11,872 nt of DNA from Candidatus Uhrbacteria bacterium. GTDB lineage: Bacteria > Patescibacteriota > Patescibacteriia > 2-12-FULL-60-25. The stretch covers positions 6,219-18,090 of the forward strand of contig JAHFIK010000006.1 of assembly GCA_023246415.1 (NCBI GenBank). The letters are read 5' to 3'. Below, piece by piece: positions 6,488-10,534 of this stretch; the first letter of the stretch is position 1, and every line of letters begins with the position of its first letter. The position numbers and the translations under genes are program-made. The notes beneath the pieces are model-generated. The model saw only the letters and a list, made by a program, of their open reading frames with translations. It was not told the origin of the DNA and did no database searches.

Positions 6488-6559
6488 CAATCAAGCAATC
6501 CAGCAATCAAACAATCCCTTCAGACGAAGAGACTGCTTGATTGCTGGATTGCTTGATTG
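6488..6559. repeat. Perfect 23-bp palindrome made of CAATCMAG octamers
   Basis: The left arm 6488-6510 is built of CAATCAAG, CAATCCAG and CAATCAA; the right arm 6537-6559 is its exact complement; the loop is 26 nt. It lies between the terminator of the Arg-rich operon and the rpmE promoter. Confidence 0.92.
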
Positions 6560-6588
6560 TTGAATATTCTTGATCGCTAAAATGTAAT

Positions 6589-6615
6589 GAACGGGCCCCG
6601 ATGTTGGGCCCGTTC
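6589..6615 (-). terminator. Terminator of the Arg-rich small-protein operon
   Basis: A perfect 10-bp stem GAACGGGCCC / GGGCCCGTTC with a 7-nt loop lies 10 nt past the stop of the 61-aa gene. On the minus strand the following bases, ATTACATTTTA, form a weak U-tract. Confidence 0.65.
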
Positions 6616-6625
6616 GTATGAGAGA

Positions 6626-6811
6626 CTATCCCTTTCGTGAAAGCGGCAGACATCCGGCGACAGATCCCTGCTGCCGAGACGCGGCCCGCTGGCGCTGACG
6701 AAACGTTTGCTCCGCAGCAACCCGTGATCCTTCGACCGCATGCTGCGCCATGATCCGCTGCTGCCTTGTCCGTTGCTGAGCAAATGCCCGGAAATTCCGA
6801 TTTCGCTTCAT
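6626..6811 (-). CDS. Unrecognised 61-aa Arg/Gln-rich basic protein
   Basis: The product starts MKRNRNFRAFAQQRTRQQ and runs through QTFRQRQRAASRQQ to PLSRKG. About a fifth of the residues are Arg and a sixth Gln; almost no acidic residues and no hydrophobic segment. It is predicted helical or disordered and nucleic-acid-binding. Evidence that it is a gene: GGAGGA 5 nt before the ATG, start only 13 nt after the stop of the 124-aa gene, and a terminator just past its own stop. CCTCC at the end of the upstream gene can pair with this Shine-Dalgarno, which suggests translational coupling. Function unknown. Confidence 0.7.
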   Translation of the reverse strand: MKRNRNFRAFAQQRTRQQRIMAQHAVEGSRVAAEQTFRQRQRAASRQQGSVAGCLPLSRKG

Positions 6812-6824
6812 CGTATCCTCCGCC

Positions 6825-7199
6825 TCAGGAGGCGTATCGTCGAGTCCGACCAGACCGCTTCTTTGGCGAACAGACCGTGTTCGCAAGGGCAACCAATGAC
6901 TGAATCTCCTTCGGTGAAAGCGTCGCTAAACCTCGTAAAAAGGCGCTTCGCTCTGTCTCGAGATCTCGCTTGGTGCGCGATCGTTTCGTTGACCGCGCCA
7001 GCGCACGTTGCAAGGTCCGAATATCGCGAGCGCGCGCATCTCGTTTTCGAAGCGTGGCCACACTGCATCGGGCTTCTTTCGCACGCGCCTTTTCGCGTGC
7101 CAATCGCCGTGCCGCGGCTCGTCGCTTCCGCAACCGTTCCTGTCGTCGTTGCATCCGGTGAAACGCGCGCCATCCTGCTGCAGAGAGTTTTGCCGCCAT
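6825..7199 (-). CDS. Unrecognised 124-aa Arg/Ala-rich basic protein
   Basis: The product starts MAAKLSAAGWRAFHRMQRRQ and contains about 29 Arg and 10 Lys against 9 acidic residues, a net charge near +30. Residues 1-85 look like one or two long basic helices (RKRRAAARRLAREKARAKEA), possibly coiled; the C-terminus has a more ordinary helix, LSPKEIQSLVALAN, then a basic tail. Initiation signals are the best in the window: AAGGAGG 7 nt before the ATG and a TTGACG-17-TATGAT promoter. It could be a nucleoid, ribosome-associated or RNA-binding protein, but I recognise no family. It lies antisense to an open plus-strand frame that could be misread as a queA N-terminal extension. Confidence 0.8.
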   Translation of the reverse strand: MAAKLSAAGWRAFHRMQRRQERLRKRRAAARRLAREKARAKEARCSVATLRKRDARARDIRTLQRALARSTKRSRTKRDLETERSAFLRGLATLSPKEIQSLVALANTVCSPKKRSGRTRRYAS

Positions 7200-7243
7200 G
7201 GATTATCCTCCTTGTGATATCCGAAATCCGAAACGACGAACCG

Positions 7244-7272
7244 ATCATACGATTCCTCTTTCCCTTCGTCAA
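7244..7272 (-). promoter_or_regulatory. Strong promoter of the Arg-rich operon
   Basis: On the minus strand TTGACG (7272-7267), 17-bp spacer, TATGAT (7249-7244): five of six consensus bases in each box. Its -35 lies back-to-back with that of the divergent queA promoter. Confidence 0.8.
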
Positions 7273-7277
7273 TCGCA

Positions 7278-7306
7278 TTGACGCCTATTCCGTTCCTCGG
7301 TATCTT
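7278..7306 (+). promoter_or_regulatory. queA promoter, giving a nearly leaderless mRNA
   Basis: TTGACG (7278-7283), 17-bp spacer, TATCTT (7301-7306). Transcription would start about 6-7 nt downstream, leaving only about 5-6 nt before the ATG at 7319. This explains why no Shine-Dalgarno sequence is present and supports that ATG as the start. Confidence 0.65.
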
Positions 7307-7318
7307 CACGACTCATTC

Positions 7319-8458
7319 ATGCAATCCTCTCTCTTCGACTACGTCTTGCCCCCGGAACGGATCGCGCAAGAACCGATTCGGCCACGCGACCATTCGCGGC
7401 TGTTGGTATTAGACCGCACGACGGGCGCGATGGATCATCGCCACTTTTTTGAGATTGGCGAGTTTCTGAAGTCGGGAGATTTACTGATCGTTAACGACAG
7501 CAAGGTGTTTAAGGCGAGATTGCGGGGGGAAGTGATAAGTCACGAGTCACGAGTCACGAGCGCGATGGAAGTCTTCCTCTTGAGACCACTCACTGATTGC
7601 GACTGGGTCGTCCTCCTCAAACCGGGAAAGAAAGCTGCCGTCGGATCCACAGTCTCATTTCGCGATGACGTCTCATGCGAGGTGAAAGAGAAACACGGGG
7701 ATGGAACGGTCCGAGTCTCTTTTAACAAATCGCCTGAAGAAATCATCACGTGGACGGATCATGCGGGAGAAATCCCCGTCCCACCATACGTTGGCCACGC
7801 TCCTGAGAAACTCGATGATTATCAAACCGTCTACGCCGACAAAACCGGATCTGTTGCCGCGCCAACGGCTGGATTTCATTTCACTCCAGAATTGATCGCC
7901 GCACTCAAAGAAAAAGGGATTCAGTTTGCAAGCGTAACGCTTCACGTCGGCCTCGGCACGTTCCGTCCGATGCAAAGCGAGACGCTGGAAGAACACGTCA
8001 TGCACGAAGAATGGTTTGAGATCCCGGAAGCAACCATTCGCCTCATCGAAGAAACGAAACAAACAGGCGGACGCGTGATCGCAGTCGGAACAACAACCGT
8101 GCGCGCGTTGGAATCAGGAAGTCAGGCAGTGATCAGCAAGCAGGAAGCAGTAAACGGGAACGCCGATAGAGATCCGCTCACCGCTTACCGCTCACCGCTT
8201 ACCAAAACGTCCGGTCTCACCTCCATCTTCATCACCCCTGGCTATCGCTTCCAGATCGTCGATGCCCTCATCACCAACTTTCATCTTCCAAAAAGCACGC
8301 TCCTCGTCCTCGTCTCCGCCTTCGCCGGAACGATTCACCAAGACGCGGACGTCGGACGCAAGATGATCCTTCGCGCCTACGAGGAAGCAATCAAGCAGGA
8401 ATATCGCTTTTACTCGTTTGGAGATGCGATGCTCATTCAGAGCGCAGGATCGAAGTAG
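7319..8458 (+). CDS. queA: S-adenosylmethionine:tRNA ribosyltransferase-isomerase
   Basis: QueA transfers and isomerises the ribosyl moiety of SAM onto 7-aminomethyl-7-deazaguanine in tRNA, giving epoxyqueuosine at wobble position 34. The 379-aa product shows the family order: FDYVLPPERIAQEPIRPRDH (N-term), LLIVNDSKVFKARL (55-68), IPVPPYV (152-158), YADKTGSVAAPTAGFHFT (172-189), TLHVGLGTFRP (207-217), VGTTTVRALES (256-266), DALITNFHLPKSTLLVLVSAFAG (315-337) and YRFYSFGDAMLI. It is longer than E. coli QueA (356) because of two insertions, near residues 72-82 and 267-297, both coded by heptamer repeats. ATG at 7319 matches the family start and the promoter; upstream open frame is antisense to the Arg-rich operon. 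It is the only clear plus-strand gene. Confidence 0.97.
   Translation: MQSSLFDYVLPPERIAQEPIRPRDHSRLLVLDRTTGAMDHRHFFEIGEFLKSGDLLIVNDSKVFKARLRGEVISHESRVTSAMEVFLLRPLTDCDWVVLLKPGKKAAVGSTVSFRDDVSCEVKEKHGDGTVRVSFNKSPEEIITWTDHAGEIPVPPYVGHAPEKLDDYQTVYADKTGSVAAPTAGFHFTPELIAALKEKGIQFASVTLHVGLGTFRPMQSETLEEHVMHEEWFEIPEATIRLIEETKQTGGRVIAVGTTTVRALESGSQAVISKQEAVNGNADRDPLTAYRSPLTKTSGLTSIFITPGYRFQIVDALITNFHLPKSTLLVLVSAFAGTIHQDADVGRKMILRAYEEAIKQEYRFYSFGDAMLIQSAGSK
7538..7560 (+). repeat. In-frame heptamer array inside queA, first site
   Basis: Three tandem AGTCACG units plus a partial fourth encode residues around SHESRVTS, between the conserved ARL and MEVFLLRP segments. Compared with E. coli QueA, this loop is about 5 residues longer. 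Confidence 0.75.
8126..8203 (+). repeat. In-frame inverted heptamer array inside queA, second site
   Basis: The right arm is CCGCTCA and CCGCTTA alternating, four units (8174-8201). The left arm (8126-8155) is a decayed inverse series, GCAGTGA, TCAGCAA, GCAGGAA, GCAGTAA. The pair encodes about 18 extra residues between VRALES and IFITPGY, a loop position where E. coli QueA has a shorter connection. It has the same architecture as the intergenic palindromes, but in coding sequence. Confidence 0.65.
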
Positions 8459-8485
8459 TAAAAAATAAGACAATCACCTTCACTT

Positions 8486-8608
8486 CACTTTCCCGAGGAG
8501 TCCCCGACGAGGGATCCCTTGGAAAGGATGTCCGAAAGAGAAGTTGCAGCAACAGAATCCAAACCCCGCTTCAAAGGGATCCCTCGTCGCGGACTCCTCG
8601 GGAAAGTG
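8486..8608. repeat. Long inverted repeat, GC-rich type, copy 2
   Basis: Arms 8486-8520 and 8574-8608 are 35 bp with one mismatch, running CACTTTCCCGAGGAGTCC through GAGGGATCCCTT, around a 53-nt loop with a small GTTGC/GCAAC hairpin. It is a second copy of the 347-441 element. It sits between the queA stop (28 nt away) and the terminator of the minus-strand unit at 8670-8720, where convergent transcripts meet. Confidence 0.9.
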
Positions 8609-8669
8609 AAAAGACGCATTTATTATTTTGGGATCCCTTCTTTTATAAACCTTCGCGATCTGATCGGAT

Positions 8670-8720
8670 AAAAAACTCAGTCCGTGCGCCCCACCCCTGA
8701 GAGAGGAAGGACGCACGGAC
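8670..8720 (-). terminator. Terminator of micro-unit A
   Basis: GTCCGTGCG (minus strand) pairs with CGCACGGAC, with further CC/GG pairing inside, then TGAG and a run of six T (8675-8670). It is homologous to the terminator at 9252-9301: the stem position G-C here is A-U there. Confidence 0.85.
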
Positions 8721-8862
8721 CTGGAGACCGGAGTATGCCGTTCTCACGAACAATCGTGGAAAAGCGCATCACGCGTTGATGCCTAAAATCGTTTGCGCGA
8801 TGTTGTCGCGTAAAACGCGATCGTGAACACATGGTGAGGAGAACCTCGCCAACGTGGCAGCC

Positions 8863-8916
8863 TCATTGCAGACACGACATGGAAGGCCGTGTTTTTCCCG
8901 GGATTCGCCACTTCAT
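8863..8916 (-). CDS. Micro-ORF 2 of unit A, 17 aa (tentative)
   Basis: Product MKWRIPGKTRPSMSCLQ. Its ATG overlaps the TGA of micro-ORF 1 by ATGA, a coupling arrangement. The paralogous place in unit B has MKRRIERTRGTIRAAE, starting 2 nt after the first stop. The shared DNA is TGAAG, C or T, then GGCGAATC. Both are short and basic. Coding is only suggested. The remaining ~140 nt to the terminator hold nothing I recognise. Confidence 0.3.
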   Translation of the reverse strand: MKWRIPGKTRPSMSCLQ

Positions 8917-9026
8917 TCTGGTGTGTTCTTCGCGTTGCTGAGCTTGCTGGCGCACGCAATCTTCGGCGTCTGCAAGGTGGCCTGATTCGCTTGAGGAGGA
9001 GAGGTGGAGACGGGGTTCACTTCCAT
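8913..9026 (-). CDS. Micro-ORF 1 of unit A, 37 aa, MEV-VSTSPP family
   Basis: Product starts MEVNPVSTSPPQANQATLQT and ends NAKNTPE. AGAAAGGA lies about 10 nt before the ATG. The paralogue at 9464-9535 starts MEVIRVSTSPP; over VSTSPP and the initial Val every DNA difference is a synonymous third-base change (GTG/GTC, ACC/ACT, TCT/TCA, CCT/CCC, CCT/CCA). The C-terminal parts diverge. No signal peptide or membrane segment. Function unknown; it could be a small effector, antitoxin-like or leader peptide. Confidence 0.45.
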   Translation of the reverse strand: MEVNPVSTSPPQANQATLQTPKIACASKLSNAKNTPE

Positions 9027-9127
9027 AGGATTGGGATCCTTTCTTTGCCTGTTTCTTCCTTCACGGATCGCCCAATTGGTCTGCCTCGCCGACGAATCGG
9101 TGGTGCATAGAAAAGAGCGACATGAAA

Positions 9128-9157
9128 AGCGTACATGGGATGGCAGCGGGAAATCAA
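9128..9157 (-). promoter_or_regulatory. Promoter of unit A
   Basis: On the minus strand TTGATT (9157-9152), 18-bp spacer, TACGCT (9133-9128). A second, better -35-like box TTGACACG lies 12 bp upstream (9169-9164) and is conserved in unit B, so it may be an alternative -35 or a regulator site. Confidence 0.4.
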
Positions 9158-9171
9158 GTTCCGTGTCAAGA

Positions 9172-9254
9172 TTTAGAGCACAGGGCACAAGGCACAGAGC
9201 ACAGGCTGACAACAGATCAGCCTGTGCTCTGTGCCTTGTGCACGGTGCTCTAAA
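9172..9254. repeat. 38-bp palindrome of RRGCACA heptamers between units A and B
   Basis: Arms 9172-9209 and 9217-9254 have two mismatches and a 7-nt loop. The left arm is TTTA then GAGCACA, GGGCACA, AGGCACA, GAGCACA. Its outer end runs into the T-tract of terminator B, and it lies just upstream of the unit A promoter. Confidence 0.92.
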
Positions 9255-9301
9255 AAAAGAGTGATCCGTACGCCCCGACTCGGTAGAGTGGGACGTACGG
9301 A
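9252..9301 (-). terminator. Terminator of micro-unit B
   Basis: On the minus strand TCCGTACGTCCC pairs with GGGGCGTACGGA, followed by TCACTC and seven T (9258-9252). It is homologous to the unit A terminator, with a compensatory stem change. Confidence 0.88.
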
Positions 9302-9410
9302 CCGGTTGTGAGGGTTAACCACGGACGATTCCGTGGGTTGAAAGGGGTGAGGCATCGCGACACGCGAGATGCCGGAAAATGTTAGAAACTGTCCGCAACG
9401 AAGCGAACCT

Positions 9411-9461
9411 TCATTCTGCCGCGCGTATCGTGCCGCGCGTCCTTTCGATTCGCCGCTTCAT
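9411..9461 (-). CDS. Micro-ORF 2 of unit B, 16 aa (tentative)
   Basis: Product MKRRIERTRGTIRAAE, very basic. It starts 2 nt after the stop of micro-ORF 1. Compare MKWRIPGKTRPSMSCLQ at the same place in unit A. No separate Shine-Dalgarno sequence, so it would rely on coupling. Confidence 0.3.
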   Translation of the reverse strand: MKRRIERTRGTIRAAE

Positions 9462-9463
9462 GC

Positions 9464-9535
9464 TTACTTCGCCGTGCTCATGCTGCTCGAGGTGATGCGC
9501 CGTGGGGGTGAAGTGGAGACACGTATGACTTCCAT
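9464..9535 (-). CDS. Micro-ORF 1 of unit B, 23 aa, MEV-VSTSPP family
   Basis: Product starts MEVIRVSTSPPRRITSSS and ends MSTAK. AGAAGG lies 12 nt before the ATG. It is the paralogue of the 37-aa frame in unit A, sharing MEV and VSTSPP with synonymous DNA differences and diverging after that. A 1-nt indel just upstream of the ATG breaks any longer common frame, so conserved coding, if real, begins at this ATG. Confidence 0.45.
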   Translation of the reverse strand: MEVIRVSTSPPRRITSSSMSTAK

Positions 9536-9640
9536 AGGATGAATATCCCTTCTTTGCGGTTTCTCTTCCTTCAAACGTCGCCCAATTGGTCTGCCTCGAT
9601 CGACGGATCAATCTTGCATAGAAAAGGTGCGACGCTCACC

Positions 9641-9669
9641 AGGTTAAGATGGACACAGGAATAGATCAA
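9641..9669 (-). promoter_or_regulatory. Promoter of unit B
   Basis: On the minus strand TTGATC (9669-9664), 17-bp spacer, TAACCT (9646-9641). The -10 hexamer is identical to that of the 105-aa gene promoter (3902-3907). The upstream TTGACACG box (9681-9676 and flank) is conserved with unit A. Confidence 0.4.
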
Positions 9670-9687
9670 GAATCGTGTCAAGGTTTG

Positions 9688-9793
9688 GAGCATCCCCCTT
9701 CGCTCGCCCGAGGCGAGCTTCGGGGGATCTGTCCGTGGATGAATACATGAAATCCCCCGAAGCTCCGTCCGACGGAGCAAAGGGGGATGCTCT
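9688..9793. repeat. Compound palindrome, GC-rich type, upstream of unit B
   Basis: Outer arms GAGCATCCCCCTT and its complement, inner arms GAGCTTCGGGGGA / TCCCCCGAAGCTC, plus a local hairpin in each half (GCTCG-CCCG-AGGCGAGC and GCTCC-GTCC-GACGGAGC). The ends TTTGGAGCA / TGCTCTAAA match those of the 9172-9254 palindrome, but the interior is unrelated. Confidence 0.88.
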
Positions 9794-9837
9794 AAAAAAA
9801 TAGCGGCCCCTGCACAGTGGAGAGCTGTGCAGGGAGC
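9794..9837 (-). terminator. Terminator of a third, truncated unit C
   Basis: A perfect 10-bp stem CCCTGCACAG / CTGTGCAGGG (9808-9817 with 9825-9834), then GGCCGCTA and seven T (9800-9794) on the minus strand. The stem sequence differs from terminators A and B, but the T-run followed by AGAGC is the same as at B. Confidence 0.88.
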
Positions 9838-10005
9838 CATTGGAGCGGGGACGGTCAACAAGCGTCAAGTGAAGGAAGGAGCGAGGGATACGGAAAAAAC
9901 GAGAGGAGATTACGCGGCGTGAGCTTTAGAGCTTGCATCGGGGATGTGTGGGCAAAAAGCATTCGCCGCTAGTGAGAAGGATACGCCCCTCTAAATAGGG
10001 TCGCA
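9838..10005 (-). other. Possible remnant micro-unit C; no recognised gene
   Basis: Between the yraN-end palindrome and terminator C lie ~170 nt with AGCGGCGAAT, also found at the start of micro-ORF 2 in unit B, and a 35-codon frame beginning MLFAHTSPMQALKL without a good Shine-Dalgarno sequence. I see no promoter. It may be a decayed or 5'-truncated copy of units A/B, or simply the yraN 3' region. Confidence 0.25.
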
Positions 10006-10090
10006 AGAGGAGAGGGAATTTGGAATTTAGAATTTGGAATTTGGGTCCGGACCAAATTCCAAATTCTAAATTCCAAATTCCCTCTCCTCT
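10006..10090. repeat. 39-bp perfect palindrome of AATTTRG heptamers at the yraN end
   Basis: Arms 10006-10044 and 10052-10090 are exact complements: AGAGGAGAGG then AATTTGG/AATTTAG heptamers. The centre GTCCGGAC is nearly palindromic too, so ~85 bp can form one hairpin. It overlaps the yraN stop codon by 2 nt and may act as its 3' end. Confidence 0.95.
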
Positions 10091-10442
10091 ACACGTCTTT
10101 CAGCCACTCAATCTCCGGTGCCGCCCCGTGGCGAAACGTAATCGCGATGACGTCGATATGAACGTCTCCCGCGAGCTGATGAATCGTTAAAAAAATCTCC
10201 GTCAGATCCGCAATGCGCGCAAGCTTCGATTCCGTGACGGCATCTTCCGGGTGCCCGCCGTCTGCCGCCCCGCGCGCCTTCACTTCAATCACCCGAATCT
10301 CTCTCCCCTTTCGCACGATGAGATCAAGTTCCCCCATATTCCCGCGCCGCCAATTCTTCTCAAGCACCTGATATCCTCGTGCAATCAAAAAATCCGCAGC
10401 AATATCTTCGCCGCGATTGCCGAGGATTTTGCGCTGATCCAT
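10089..10442 (-). CDS. yraN: YraN/UPF0102 family nuclease-like protein
   Basis: The 117-aa protein has the restriction-endonuclease-like fold of this family: GNRGEDIAADFL (8-19, Glu12), KNWRRGNMGELDLI (29-42, catalytic-type Asp40) and VIEVKARG (51-58, the E-x-K motif at Glu53/Lys55), the arrangement of Holliday-junction-resolvase-like nucleases. Its cellular role is not established. Length fits the family (E. coli YraN 131 aa). ATG at 10442 matches the family start; the longer frame upstream runs into a repeat. No Shine-Dalgarno sequence; a 34-bp hairpin ends 5 nt before the start. Confidence 0.92.
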   Translation of the reverse strand: MDQRKILGNRGEDIAADFLIARGYQVLEKNWRRGNMGELDLIVRKGREIRVIEVKARGAADGGHPEDAVTESKLARIADLTEIFLTIHQLAGDVHIDVIAITFRHGAAPEIEWLKDV

Positions 10443-10447
10443 ATTCA

Positions 10448-10525
10448 GTGAGTAGGTGAGTATGCGAGTAGGTAAGTAGGCCAAACGAGTAGCCTACTTA
10501 CCTACTCGCATACTCACCTACTCAC
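10448..10525. repeat. Perfect 34-bp palindrome of AGTAGGTG octamers
   Basis: The left arm 10448-10481 holds AGTAGGTG, AGTATGCG, AGTAGGTA and AGTAGG; the right arm 10492-10525 is its exact complement; the loop is 10 nt. It separates the stop of the 3-TM gene (9 nt away) from the yraN start (5 nt away). Confidence 0.95.
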
Positions 10526-10534
10526 CTCATCAAG

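Larger units (their letters stand above)
8670..9169 (-). other. Micro-transcription unit A (paralogous to unit B)
   Basis: This is a complete minus-strand unit of about 450 nt: promoter (9128-9157), hairpin with a UUCG loop (9089-9100, CCGA/UCGG stem), a conserved box GAGGCAGACCAATTGGGCGA, Shine-Dalgarno and micro-ORFs 1 and 2, terminator at 8670-8720. Unit B (9252-9681) aligns to it over promoter, hairpin, box and ORF start. At the hairpin the outer C-G pair becomes U-A and the loop becomes UCCG, consistent with selected RNA structure. It may be a structured small mRNA or a non-coding RNA with incidental ORFs. No known RNA family (RNase P, tmRNA, SRP, 6S) was recognised. Confidence 0.6.
9252..9681 (-). 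other. Micro-transcription unit B (paralogous to unit A)
   Basis: Same layout as unit A: promoter (9641-9669), hairpin with a UCCG loop (9600-9611, UUGA/UCGA), the GAGGCAGACCAATTGGGCGA box, AGAAGG before micro-ORF 1, micro-ORF 2, about 110 nt of unassigned sequence, terminator 9252-9301. An alternative micro-frame ending EADQLGDV here and EADQLGDP in unit A stops at the same TGA in both, directly before the next Shine-Dalgarno; it overlaps the hairpin, so I do not call it. Confidence 0.6.

Noticed and set aside
6740..7318. Open plus-strand extension giving a 572-aa QueA
   Set aside because: Family homology begins at the ATG at 7319, a promoter ends just before it, and the extension is antisense to two genes with perfect Shine-Dalgarno sequences.
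8670..9842. Known structural RNA (RNase P, tmRNA, SRP RNA, 6S) in the gene-poor block
   Set aside because: None of the universally conserved core motifs of these RNAs was seen on either strand.
9571..9861. 96-aa minus-strand frame spanning 9571-9861
   Set aside because: It runs through terminator C and the compound palindrome; only its last residues (EADQLGDV) fall in conserved unit B sequence.
1108..10525. Heptamer arrays as CRISPR
   Set aside because: Units are 7-8 bp, contiguous, without unique spacers, and arranged as inverted arms; no cas genes are present.
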